Below, piece after piece: positions 34,795 to 45,962 of a DNA stretch of 64,000 bases. Below the pieces are notes generated by a model that was given only the letters and a program-made list of their open reading frames with translations, had not been told where the DNA came from and searched no databases. Position 1 is the stretch's first letter. Each line of letters begins with the position of its first letter. A program made the position numbers and the translations under genes. This stretch comes from Diplolepis rosae (taxonomy: Eukaryota; Arthropoda; Insecta; Hymenoptera; Diplolepididae): positions 4,092,001-4,156,000 of the forward strand of contig JAPYXD010000727.1 in NCBI GenBank assembly GCA_030998225.1. Reading direction: 5' to 3'.

Positions 34795-35703
34795 CCCAAG
34801 TAGAAATCATGAGTCTAGGTCTAGCCAGTGTCTATTCAGCTCCGATAGTCGACTGTAAGATACCAGCGTTTGTACAATGTTGGATGTACAGCAGACCCAA
34901 CCTTCTTCCGACTGTGGAAAAAGTTATTTTCCGACAATAAATATACATGGTCCACCCAGTCTCTAATCGACTCTAATAATTAATACTGTAAAATACCAGT
35001 GTTTGTACAAAGTTGATTCGATACTGGTACACTCTAAAAAAAGTCTATTGATAGTGAAGTTAGGTTCCTTTCAGAATGCATCCATTGAAATTAAGTAGAT
35101 TTCTTTTGTCTATCAACAGAATCGTTTTACTGTTATTGTAGTATTAATGATAACCGATTTAATATTGGCATTTGCCAAAGTTGGGCTTGTGTACATTTCT
35201 AATATTTATATTAGATAGGTTATATCATACAAATTGTTTTCTTTTATCCTTGAAAGTATTTTTTTTTTTTTTTGTACGAGAAATGATTTCATTTTAGGAC
35301 TTAAAACACTTTGACAGTAAAAAGTTAGCATTTGAAACGATAATCGTTCAACTGCTAAAGGATTTCCTCTCATGCCAATTTTGAATAGGAAATCTTTTAA
35401 TAGTGAAGGGAATCGTTTGACAGTCAATAGTCTCTTTTTATAGTGTAGTCTTCTTTAAAAAAAGTCTTTAACCGTAAAACATGGATTTAATAATAAAAGT
35501 ATATAACCAGTATTTTAGAAATGTTGGCAGCCAGCGTTGAAAATATGTTGGTTACCAGTATTGATACAACCTTGGAAACTGGTGTTGTACCAACGCAGTA
35601 CATCGTTATCATTTCGACTGTCCGCCGATAGTCGGATTCTGACAGTCGGAAGTTGGTATCAAACGTTGGATCGACGTTGGTCCGATTGTTAATTTCTTCT
35701 TGG
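34795..35703. mobile_element. CCCAAG-ended element in mariner 2
   Basis: Left end CCCAAGTAGAAATCA, right end the complement of CCCAAGAAGAAATTA; the flanks allow a 3-bp GTG duplication. Subterminal parts on both sides carry worn, scattered copies of GTTGG, CCGACTGT and ACCAGCGTT/ACCAGTATT-type words. The class is not recognised. It contains the 35030-35445 element. Confidence 0.72.
35030..35445. mobile_element. TA-flanked CACTCTAAAAA element
   Basis: 416 bp between TA 35028-35029 and 35446-35447. Ends CACTCTAAAAAAAGTCTATT and near-complement. The subterminal CTATTGA(T/C) block is mirrored. It is the innermost level of the 32.6-35.9 kb nest. Confidence 0.82.
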
Positions 35704-35900
35704 GTGTACGAAGACGCGGATTGGAAGCATTATTAGATCAAGATTCGTGCCAAACTGTAGAAGAACAATACGATGGACAATACTTCGAATAAAACATAAA
35801 GTTCCCTTCTTTCACAATAAATGCCCAATTTTTGATTAAAAACGGCGGAAACTTATTTGTACACATAATAAATTTTTATAAGTTTTAAAATCCATTTTTT

Positions 35901-36302
35901 AAGTATGAGAATCCTTTATATTCTTACAACTTTGTTTTTAAAATTTTATCTTTAATAGTATCAAGAAAAAATTTATCTAAATATTTTTGATATTCTGCTA
36001 ATAGTCTATGTACATTTACCTTTATAATAAGCTGAGAAAAGTTCAAAAGTGGCCGGATCGGATTTTCCACATGTGGCCGCAGGGGAGCACATGGTGTAGC
36101 CCGGGTCTGAACCACATCGGATTATGCTAGAAAAGATTATTTTCAAATTTTGTGTTGTGGTCGTGATATTGTAGTGACTATATTGAAATTAAAATGCTAA
36201 AAGCAAAAAGTACATGGCGATTTCGGAAGCACAGAATCGTTGGTGAGATTTTTTATATCCGCATTATAGATCAAGGTTAGTTAATCAACTAGATTTATTA
36301 CA
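35901..36302. other. No gene recognised
   Basis: Ordinary sequence. A short minus-strand frame at 35924-36115 is unrecognised. Confidence 0.35.
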
Positions 36303-36665
36303 TAAATCCTAACATTGTAATGAACTAGATTATGTATGTAGGAATTTGGCATAAGAACTCACATAAGATCTTACATAGAATCCTATATAAGATCCTACGT
36401 ATTAATGAGTTACTAAATACATTTTAACGATATTTTTTATTATGAAAAGAAAATAATATAGATCAGATTATTCAGAAAATTTTGAATTAGAATGTAAAGT
36501 TGTAAATTATTAATTTAAAATACATAAGATCTTATATAGGATCTTATGTAAGATCTTATGTGAGTTCTTATGCCAAATTCCTACATAGGATCTTACATAA
36601 GATCTTACACAGGATCCTATGTAGGATCTTATGTAAGATTCTATGTGAGATTCTACATAGGATTT
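36303..36665. repeat. AAGATCTTATGTAGGATC-iterated fold-back (L)
   Basis: A stem of about 72 bp (about 36335-36408 with 36518-36590) flanks an AT-rich loop. It continues into an array where AGATCTTA and AGGATC(C/T)TATGT words alternate about a dozen times on both strands. Nearly every word contains GATC or a one-base variant. Probably a non-autonomous element, with ends near 36303 and 36665 approximate. Confidence 0.75.
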
Positions 36666-37913
36666 TCAATAGGGTGTAGTTTCATTACTTTAAAAAAAAA
36701 ATTGTTGAGACCTGAGAGAAGTTAAATTATTCTATCCGTGAAATAAGTTTCTTATATCTTATCTATGAGACTGAGAACAATGAAAAAATGAAAGAGCAGC
36801 TGATGAAGTCGAGGTAGGTGAGAGGTCATCATATATATTGTATACGAGATATCTATTATATAGTTATAGCGGTGGGCCGTTTATGGGGCCATACTTCACG
36901 CAGAATTGAGCCTCGAACGTTCATTGTGTCGATCACAATAGACGGATTATAACGGCTACTGAACAGTGGCCGTTTCGCTACCAGCATAACGACGTGCTGT
37001 GGCGACGGATTATTACCTTTGCCAGTTCGCTACAAGTCAAATAAACAGCCATATATGTACATGCAAGTTCTTCCGATAAACTTTGAAAAATAGTCGTGTG
37101 CTTTCCGAGAACCCAAACATAGGGAAGAAGTCTCGTGAATCTCTATAAAATTGGAAATGTGCCTAGTAAATTTAAGCAGCACATAAAAATAATGAGTAAT
37201 CGTTCTAAATTATCTTGTACAAATTAACCATCCTTCATAAATTGAGTAGTAAAGTTAGCAATTCTGGTGAAAATCACCAATAGTTTTCGGTAATCGCTAT
37301 ACAAACTTACAAAAAATCATAAAAGGTAGGAAACTTAATTTCTGTTATCCACTTATTTTTATTAATTTATCTATATACCTCTAACTTTTAAAGATTTTAT
37401 TACATGTTTAGAAAAAATTTTATTTGAGTTGAGAAATGTAATAACAATTATGTAATTTAACAAGATTTTCAATGTCCTGCAATAAATAATTGTTATACAT
37501 GGAAATATTATTATTTCCGATTTTTGTCTTGAAAATATAACTTAAATTCGAGTGAAAAATAAGTAGGACCTTCCGTATTTATAGCAAGCATAATTTATTC
37601 AAATTACATTGAACATCTTTCACAAAGTATTTGTGAAAAAAGACTAAAGAAAAAGTTTGGGGATCTCTCGTATCTTAACTATTTTTTAGGAGTTTCTTTC
37701 CCAACGTTTTATGACTGACGAAAAAAACTGTTAAAACTTTTTGCCATTTATACAGCATACTACATTGAACCTGAGACAAATTTTCTAAATTATTAAGCAT
37801 ATAACATTGGCACCTCTTTTACGGAGAATCGTGCCGTGCCATCAAAACTTTTTTTTACTAAATCACTATAAAAAATTATTGAATTTTGTATGCAGAATAC
37901 AGGAATATTTTGT
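36666..37913. other. No gene recognised; one complex island
   Basis: 36840-37080 has higher GC and complexity (for example the GTGGGCCGTTTATGGGGCCA region) and is unique in the window. The rest is AT-rich. Confidence 0.4.
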
Positions 37914-37917
37914 TTAA

Positions 37918-39070
37918 GGGGGTACTATGGTAATCTTTTCTCAAAAAATCGAACTTAACTAAACCCTAAAGTATAATGTATAAACCTCCCTTTACTTCAG
38001 ATGATATCGAAAAGTGATAAAAAATGAGATTTGCCGCAAGGGGTCGAGCGCACGGATAAAGCAGGTGGCGCGTCGAGTTAATCAGTGACCTTGAAAACTA
38101 TGGAAAACATACGCAACTTGCAAAATGTTTCAATAACTGACCAAATCTATTTATGAAAATTGTGTAAACAAATTGTAAATGTCAAAATGGTTCCAGATTT
38201 GTAATCAGTGACCTTGAAAACTATGGAAAACATGCAACTTGCCAAATTTTTCAATAATTGAGAAAATTTATTTATAACAATTGTATAAACAAATTATAAA
38301 TGTCAAAATGGTTCCAGATTTGTAATCAGTGACCTCGAAAACTATGAAAAACATATGCAACTTGAAAAATGTTTCAATACTTGAGAAAATTTATTTATAA
38401 AAATTGTTTAAACAAATTAATTTTATAAATTTGATAGCAGATTCGTGATCAGCGACCCAAAAAACATATAATGCGATATAAAAAATAATTTTTATCACCA
38501 TTCTTATGATGAAGATAGTGATAATTTTTTGCAAAATCTTTAACTGCGTTTTTCTCAAAACTGTGTTTTTTGAACTGGTGCCCACGATTCCGGCCCGTCT
38601 ACTTGGCCGGTTTGCCTACTTTTTTTTTTAAATGTTCAGAAAACACCTGGCTATGGAATGACCCATGACCATTACTGTAAGTTAATATTTAACAACGTTA
38701 TGATACAATTATTTACAAAAAAACAGGCGAAAAAAAGAAAAAAAAATGAAAAGTTTCACTGTTTGTTTATTTATGAAGATATTTTTTTGGTCAAGGGTCA
38801 TGATATAGCCATTCATATGTACTTCAAAATAAAATTTTTTTCGTATGTTTCAGATCATCCACAATGCAGAAATCGTGGGTACCACTTTTAAACATGGCGT
38901 CCTATGGTCCCCTATATCTACACCGGATATTAACAAAAATTAACAACCTAAATTTTTTTATACTCTCCATAACGTGTACTAAAAGGTACAAAAATATTTT
39001 GACTACAGAATAAAAATTTGTGCAAAATTAAAATTCTTGAAAAAAAGGCCATTATTACCATAGTACCCCC
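37918..39070. mobile_element. TTAA element E with internal tandem repeat
   Basis: 1,153 bp between TTAA 37914-37917 and 39071-39074. Ends GGGGGTACTATGGTAAT and complement. Three tandem units of about 122 bp sit near the left (38081-38447). The 77-codon frame 38658-38891 is unrecognised. Confidence 0.9.
38081..38447. repeat. Tandem repeat, three units of about 122 bp
   Basis: Units start ATCAGTGACCT(T/C)GAAAACTAT at 38081, 38203 and 38324; a fourth start (ATCAGCGACC) is at 38448. Spacings are 122, 121 and 124. Confidence 0.9.
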
Positions 39071-39074
39071 TTAA

Positions 39075-40564
39075 TAAAAATAAGATGATAGATTGAGTAT
39101 TTTTACGAATTAAAGTTTTCATAAAAAATATTAATTATTCTTAACGAAATCTGTCCAAAGGTATTGAAAAATATTCATAGTTCAGAATTCGGAGAATTTT
39201 TGAATAAATAAATAGAGCAAAGTATCAGAAAGGTTTGCCTTCATAGCCTGGGAATGTATCGTGGATAAAATTTATTAGGTCATCTTTTCCGTGGTTTCGG
39301 AAGTTCTCATCCAGGACAGTGCCGGTGGTGGGGATGTTGAACGAGGGATGGAGGATTATTAATAAGGCATCTGTCTAGTTCTGGCACACTTTAGGGAAAT
39401 TACGACGCGCCTGTTGGCACGATCAGAGTATTAAGACATAATAGCGTATATAGAAACCCCCTACTTTGGCAAAGTATCAACCCTCACGCTGGCATGGCAG
39501 GTCGACCTCCGACTGTGAATCTCAGAATGGCTATCGAACGTAAATGCCCTCCTTCTCCACTTTCACGCTATGCGTCCGACCCCCCATTATACTCGTACTT
39601 CCGACTTGCTTTGACACCTTTCTATTATCTCCTTCATCTATTTTAACTCCAATCACATTTATAACAGTATAATCCCTTCTGTTTTAATCCTTTGTCAGGG
39701 TTTAACTTCAATAAAAAATAGTCATCAGTTTAATAAGTCTGATTGTTATTATTATTATTTTTTTATTTCAGGCTTGATAAATAAACATTTAAGCACAATG
39801 TGCAAATTTTCTGGTTTTCAATAAACGCATGAATATCGGTAATTTTCCCAAAAACAACTTTCATACATTTTTCCAATGTTTTAGGTAAATTTATCCGAAA
39901 AAGGTAATTTTACTTAAAAGATTGCTATACAAATTTTTGATAGTGTTTAAAGTGCATAATAATTTTTTTAAATTTAATCAGTGATATGCTTTGTCAAATG
40001 TATGAGCAAGGGCTAGTGAGACAATGATGTGGTGGTAAATTTAACTCTGCGGGTTTATCCAAAAATAACTTAAATTGTAAATACATTTTTAGAAATTGTC
40101 ACGAAATTTTCGGAACACTATGAACATAAAAATGTTGACAAGTTTTTCTAACGCCTTCAAAAAAGTTTCATATTTCCTATCCTGTTAAAGATGATGGAAA
40201 TTAATTTTGTTTCCCCAGAATAGAGAATTTCACCCACGAAATTGTTGAGAAAATTCAAAATACTTTTTCCTATGTACCGAAGCGAGTAGATGATTAAAAA
40301 AAATAGTACAAAACTCTTTTAAATTTGGAACCCACAATTTTACATTGTTGATGTTTTTAGTTGGCTTTAGGGTCCAGAAAAAATGTAACTCAAAGTTTCA
40401 TATTTTCAAGCGTTTCGACTCAGATTGGAGTCCTCATCAGTGAGAATTTATTTCTATAAAAAATACAAAGGAAGAAACTTAAAAAATTTGCACACTTACT
40501 TTTATTGTTTTAAAGGTAAGACGCTGATATAAAAATTATAAAAGTAAATGATTTTTGAATGCAC
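39075..40564. other. No gene recognised
   Basis: 39230-39620 is unique, of normal complexity and higher GC. 39700-40390 is AT-rich. No supported frame. Confidence 0.4.
40393..40480 (-). repeat. Interspersed repeat with hammerhead-like core
   Basis: On the minus strand 40411-40442 reads ACTGATGAGGACTC, a six-base loop, GAGTCGAAACG. That is the CTGATGA and GAAAC boxes of a hammerhead ribozyme bracketing a five-pair helix, with one extra G. I find no helix III or cleavage triplet, so activity is not supported. A copy at 28907-28975 has lost the core. Confidence 0.5.
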
Positions 40565-40568
40565 TTAA

Positions 40569-41299
40569 GGGGGGCGCCCTATCTAGCATTTTCAAAAAAT
40601 CGATTTTTTTTTTTTTTCATTGATCGATTGGGTCATGTCTTGAAAATATATTCTCAAAATATTATGACTCAACTCTGAATATTGTGACACCCACAGTTCG
40701 GGCGCGCTGTGGCCGCTGTGGGTCACAGCTCGAAACTCGAAACTTTAAATCGATTTTTCTCAAAACTATGTTTTCCAAATTGCGGTACACGATTGTGAAA
40801 AAACTACGAAACCGATTTTCGATTTCTAAAAAGTTTTTTGTAAATTATTAAATAAACGAGTGCATGAATGTCTGAAATTATAAAAAAAAAGTTTTTTTAT
40901 ACACTTTTTAGCCACATTTAGCAGCCAAAAATGACGAAAAAAAGCACTTTTTTTCAAGACGTGATTTCAATATTTTGAAATCAAATTTTTTGGAGTTGTT
41001 GACATTCATGCACTCGGGGGAAGCCTGCTGAATAATAAAAAAATTAGGTTGCATGTTTCAGATGAAAACTTTGGGCTCCACGATGTACCGCGAAAAATCC
41101 GTCCGCCACGACACGCCACACGCGATCATCAATAAGTCCGCCATTTTTTTATTTTAGTTCTTGAAAAAATGCTTTTTTTGAAGTTCAAACATGTCTTTAA
41201 ATATATGCAAAAAAATTATTCGTGTGTGTTTTTATTTTCCGAGTGAAAAAAAATCCCAAAAAATGACCACTTTTTGACGTGCTGGATAGGGCGTCCCCC
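40569..41299. mobile_element. TTAA element F
   Basis: 731 bp between TTAA 40565-40568 and 41300-41303. Ends GGGGGGCGCCCTATCTAGCA and, on the complement, GGGGGACGCCCTATCCAGCA. Interior includes short GC-rich tracts (about 40690-40730). No coding content. Confidence 0.9.
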
Positions 41300-41303
41300 T
41301 TAA

Positions 41304-41825
41304 GTATCTATTTATTTTCCTATTTCTCTGCTCGATAAAAAAATCTACCTGAAACTTGGTACCGCACATGTGGGGAAGGGTAACACTAATCAACGAAATG
41401 TTATGTAGTTACAAGTAATGAAAGAATAATGGCCGGCAGAGGAATAAAATGAGAATGATTGTTCAGACATTCCCAAAAATAAACGAGGGTGTTGAAGTAC
41501 GCGAAAGGGTTGTGGCACCAGTTTCAGTTAGCGTTCGTTACTTTTCATTCAGCTTTCTCTCCCTTATTTCTTCACTACCCTTCGTGACAACTACCAGCGA
41601 ATACTTTATAGTCACGAACAATAATACCCTTTACAATTTTACTGGTATCAAAACACGCCATCTTATAACTGGATACTGTAGACTTTAATTAATTACTAAC
41701 TTGTTATTTTGCTGATTTATTTGGTACCGTATTTTTAGTAAAAAAATAACTTTTTCAAATGATTCAGTAAAATTCCACTAACCATAATATACATCCAGTC
41801 ATATTTTACTAAAATCAAATCAGAA
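41304..41825. other. No gene recognised
   Basis: A 79-codon plus-strand frame at 41449-41688 lies in sequence of normal complexity but matches nothing I know. Confidence 0.35.
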
Positions 41826-42233
41826 AATCTGCTCGCTTAGAGCAGAAAAGTTAGTAAATTTGTTCTTAATTTCAAAAGAAAAAGGAAATTAAATTTACTT
41901 AAGACTCTATCAACCTTAAGGAACATGTTCTCATCATGAAATTTGCGCTTCGCGCTTGATTTTCTGTATACATTTCTGTAACTTTCTACTAATTTACATG
42001 ATAAAAAAATGTATCTTCTTCCAAATATCTCAAAAAAGAAAAAAATTCGTAGACTGTTTTTAAGAAAACGAATTTTTATCTCAATGCTTATTTTTTATCT
42101 CATATATTTTGGTTAAAAAATGGAATTTTTGATTTTCAATAGTGTTTTTTTAAAACATAAAATATACATCTTGTCAAAAATATCCTAATGAGAATTTGTA
42201 GACCTAATTTACGCAAAAAATTTCCCATCTTAA

Positions 42234-42723
42234 GACTATGGATCAATCGGACCACGTGACTAAATTATACATTTATTCAATCATGTAAAATAACCTTTTT
42301 ATTTTATAAAGTATCTTTCTGAAAATTTGGGAAACGTAAAAAAAGATAATAAAGCACGTCTGTTAACTTCTTTTTAGTGAACATTTTGAAAAAAATTCGA
42401 AAACTTATCGACAATTACAATTATCTGTAAAATTGTTTGCAAAATTTTCACTCAAACAAAGTTGACAGACGTTCTTTATAATTTTTTGTTGTATTATCCA
42501 AGATAACTTTCTTAATTTATAAACTATCTTTCTGAAAATTTTTGAAATGCAAAAAAAGACAATAAAGCACGTCCGTTAACTTCTTTTTAGTAAAAATTTT
42601 GAAAAAAATTCAAAATCTTATCGACAATTACAGTTAACTGTAAAAATATTTTGTAAAATAAAAAAGTTATCTCACACAAACTTTTACAGGAATTTGGCCA
42701 CGTGATCTGATTGATCCATGGCC
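42234..42723. mobile_element. TTAA element J, copy 2, nested in F1
   Basis: Between TTAA 42230-42233 and TTGA 42724-42727. Ends GACTATGGATCAATCGGACC and complement of GGCCATGGATCAATCAGATC. Contains two imperfect tandem copies of an AAAGTATCTTTCTGAAAATT-bearing segment. Confidence 0.82.
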
Positions 42724-44399
42724 TTGAGGTTTTTTTCGAATCTCACATATTTTGTTTAAAAAAGGGAATTTAAAAATTTTAATCATATTTTCCGAAACTG
42801 TACTAGACAACATTTGTAGATCTTATTGACGTGAACATTTTTGCATTCTTACATTTTTTTTGTATTCCACATATTATGGTTAAAAACTTGAATTTTCATA
42901 TTTTAATAATATTTTTTTTTTAATTAAAAAGAAAAATATACATCTTATAAAAAAATGTAACGATTCTATAGACCTTTTTGTAGCAAACAATTTTGTATGA
43001 TAACATTTTTTCGTATCTCGTATAATTTAACGACCTACTACCACTACAGATAGACAAACAGACAGACACTTTCGTAAAAAGCATTTTTTTTACTCAGGGG
43101 GTCTCAAAACGTAAAGATTTGATGAAAATTCCGAAAGTGATTTTTCACATAATACAATTACCTTCTCATCCATGATGAGAACGTCAAAAATTACTGAAGC
43201 AAACGACGAGTGTTTTCGCTATGTTCGATTACCTAAAGAAGAGCATAAAATAATTTCCTAAATTCGATTTCCTTTTTTATATTCTCATCATGGATGAGAA
43301 GGTATTAGTTTTATGTGAAAAATGACTTTCGAAATTTTCATCAAGTCTTTACGTTTTGAGACCCCCTGAGTCAGAAAAAGTCGTTTTTACTAAAGTGTCT
43401 GTCTTTCTGTAATAGTAGGTCGTATACTCGATATCTCTCGATAGAATTGAGTTTTGGCACACTTTATCGGTACCGAAAAAGTAAGGACAAGTTCGTTAAC
43501 CAGCCATATCCAACCAAAATTGAGGAAGCTAGACCATTTTTTGTGTTTTTGAAAAAATAAAAAATTCCAATTTTGAGGAAAGTAGATGGCCTTTCCGGTT
43601 TTGTATAGTTATTTAAGTTCGTGAATTATGTAAAATGGATAATATTTTAGATGGTAAAATATTTTAAGACCGAAAAAAATTTGAAAGCGTGCATCTTGCA
43701 TGTGTCAGGAGGAATCGAATTTCCGAATATACTTGCCTTTCCGGGGACTTACTGTGATAAACGCACCAAGCCAACACCACCTACAGCATTTCAAACAAAT
43801 TTCGGTATATTTCACTTTTTAGTTTAGCCGTTTGTTTGAATGAAATTTCAAATTTTTTTCGGTCTTGAAATCTACAATTTTTGTCTTATACAGTTTCTGA
43901 TAAAACATATATTTTTCGTTTCAATTCCAAAAATTCCATTTTTTAGACAAAATATGTGAGATACAAAAAAAACGTTTAGATGGAAAATTATTTTCCTAAA
44001 TAAGGTCTACAAATTCCCATCAAGACACTTCTCGACAGAATGTATATTTTATGTTTTGATTATAAGTAAGACTATTAAAAAAATTCCATTTTTTAGTCTA
44101 AATATGTGATATTTTTATTAAAAAGTTATTGAAATGTATACAAAAAATGGAGCGCGAATGTCATGATTGAGAATGTGTTCCTTAAGGCGGATAGAGCCTT
44201 AAGTGAATTGAATTTCCTGTTTCACTTAAAGTCAAAAACAAATTTAGTGACTTTGAGAAAATGTGTAATTCACATCATCTGTAATATTATAAAATTGATT
44301 TGAGCTTCAGTATCAAATTATAACAAATTATCTTAAATCTATGCGAAGAGCATAAGACCGAACGTAAAGCACGAGGTCCAAAAAGAACGGAGCGCAAAG

Positions 44400-44490
44400 C
44401 GCTACGATTAAATCGCGCGCCCAAACTTGCGAACGAAGCGAGCTGCGCGCGGAGCGCGCGATGAGAATGTGCGCGCGAAGCGGGCAGATT
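44400..44490. repeat. GC-rich CGAAGCG/GCGCGC cluster at F1 end
   Basis: A dense run of GCGCG, CGAAGCG and GAGCGCG words forms the outer end of the F1 right arm, in strong contrast to the AT-rich rest. Related shorter forms begin the F1 copies at 5080 and 50100 and occur at 215-270. Confidence 0.75.
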
Positions 44491-45546
44491 TTTTTCATTT
44501 TGCTTCTACTTAAAATGTTCTAAGGATATTATGAAAGATAATTAGATTAAGAAGAAACTTATTAGACGAGAGTGAGCAATTATCAACTTCTCTTACAAAG
44601 TTCGATTTTCGTGAATTTAATAATTTCACTTTTCCCGGAGATTTAAACTTAGTTATAAATCATGATCTAGCTTACCCTTAAATAAATCCCGAAACCGAGC
44701 AGCTCGTCTAAGTTTTATTGCAGCACGGGAGTAATAGAGATATTAGCAGCTTATTATGCATCTTATATAAGTTTTTCCTAGTTTAATGTGTTTGATACTA
44801 ATTAAACGAAATTTGATAAACAAGAGGACCTTTGATCAAATCTTCAAAATCTCATTATTACTTCGCTTGTTGCTAACTCACATAAGCTTGTTTATTCCAG
44901 ATATACGAGATAAGCATTTAATCGCTTTAACTAGTTTGCGTAACATTTAATAGTATTTAATTAACTCTTTATTCCATTCTTAACAAAAATATTGATTTAA
45001 TTATTCCATAGGTCACTAAAGTGTTTGATTGCCAACTGGGAAATTCCGAATTTATGTTTCAAGAAATTGAATTTCAAAAATATACATCACATGGTAGATA
45101 TAAGTTTTCAAAATCAAGAAGATAGTCTGTAGGTGTGCGAATTTCCATCAGAGAAAATAAACTCGCGTGAAAATTGCCCCTCGGGTTTGATATCAGCACC
45201 GTACGTTCGATTTGCGGAACGAAGTTTGCACATTTGATTTGCTGCATCGTCGTGTCGATCTGTGATACGCGATTCGGTGGGAAAAAAGGAAAATAAGTAA
45301 TACCACTAATACAACTGATGTGATATGTCGCGACTGGATCGACATACTCTTTATTTAAAATTGTTCGAATACCAAATATAAACGAATGAACGGTCGTTAG
45401 ATGTTACAAATATACATATCTTTTCATATTTCTCAATTTTTCAAATGTTATATTCAAAATTTACAATTCAAAAATATACTCATTCAGGAAAATGACATTT
45501 TTTAGTATAATTCAAAAGGATGTAACAACCCGTGTAAAAAAAAATA

Positions 45547-45671
45547 CCAGGCTTGGCGCTAGCCCCGCAATAAATCGACGAGTTAGACTTGGGCCAGGCC
45601 TGAAGAGGCTAACAAGCCTGGTCCGAAATTTCATGCCATGTCATTGCTCGCCAGGCATAGGCCAAGCCTGG
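45547..45671. repeat. GC-rich 125-bp fold-back
   Basis: Starts CCAGGCTTGGC and ends GCCAAGCCTGG. CCAGGC/GCCTGG words recur inside. Too short to classify. Confidence 0.75.
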
Positions 45672-45790
45672 ATCATGCCAAAATTTTTGCACCGTAATCC
45701 AAAAGTAAATGCAAATCGTTTCAATAGTGTTTTAATTTTATAGTTTCACTTGATCCTTACTTCAATAAATATTTTTTTGTCCGCCGTACA

Positions 45791-45962
45791 CCAAAAGTTA
45801 GCATTGTCGGTGTCGTTTTGCTTGCGGAAAGTTGATTTTTCCGCACTAGTGCGGTAAAATTTTAAACATGCGGAAAATTAAAACAAACTTAAAATGTTAC
45901 TGCTCTAGTGCGGGAAAATCAACTTTCCGGAGGCAACACAACACTGACTTGGCTAACTTTCG
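45791..45962. repeat. 172-bp fold-back with CGGAAAGTTGATTTT arms
   Basis: Left arm CCAAAAGTTAGCATTG.. through GCGGAAAGTTGATTTTTCCG pairs with the right arm ..CAACTTTCCGGAGGCAACAC to TAACTTTCGG. A CTAGTGCGG word lies at both inner edges. Confidence 0.8.

Larger units (their letters stand above)
34582..35790 (+). pseudogene. mariner transposase, both ends only
   Basis: Starts ATG at 34582: MSSFKPNKRHLRGLL followed by the paired helix-turn-helix region to RSKVPK at 34800. After the 0.9-kb insertion the reading resumes in another frame as LEALLDQDSCQTVEEQ. This is joined directly to the last residues YDGQYFE and a stop at 35788-35790. The entire catalytic domain is absent, with the deletion junction between the EEQ and YDGQYFE segments. 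A one-base loss near 35718 adds a frameshift. Confidence 0.9.
34411..35865 (+). mobile_element. mariner element 2 with both ends, carrying a nested element
   Basis: Inverted ends GGTGTACAAATAAGTTTCCG and complement, beside TA at 34406-34407 (three bases out) and 35866-35867. It is the same lineage as mariner 1 but an independent insertion 80 bp away in the opposite orientation. Only the first 71 codons and a short tail of the transposase remain around an insertion at 34795-35703. Confidence 0.88.
32657..35900 (+). mobile_element. Tc1-like element, copy 2, hosting four other insertions
   Basis: Starts CACTGCTGTGCAAAAGTCGC after TA 32655-32656. Its own sequence is interrupted by the 279-bp element (32693-32971), a mariner (33320-34330) and a second mariner (34411-35865). 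Pieces between the insertions match copy 1 (736-1132, opposite strand) and the sequence beside it. The end beyond 35865 is not defined, so 35900 is nominal. Confidence 0.65.
41826..44490. mobile_element. F1 palindromic element, most complete copy
   Basis: Two inverted arms meet near 43230, where ATGATGAGAA and its complement flank the centre. The outer arms carry CTGCTCGCTT.. and ..AGCGGGCAG. Further in, both carry GGCTCTATC(A/C)(A/G)CCTTAAGGAACA flanked by TTAA (41899-41902 and 44199-44202). Inside are the repeated tttcgtatctc blocks typical of F1 and element J copy 2. No transposase recognised. Confidence 0.75.

Noticed and set aside
36303..36665. Regularly spaced repeats resembling a CRISPR array
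   Set aside because: The words are palindromic and contiguous, with no unique spacers, in eukaryotic DNA. A fold-back repeat explains it.
43600..43900. Candidate SINE or other element in the F1 right arm
   Set aside because: The segment is more complex than F1 elsewhere and has a short AAACAAATTT-type symmetry. I found no ends, target duplication or tRNA-like promoter boxes.
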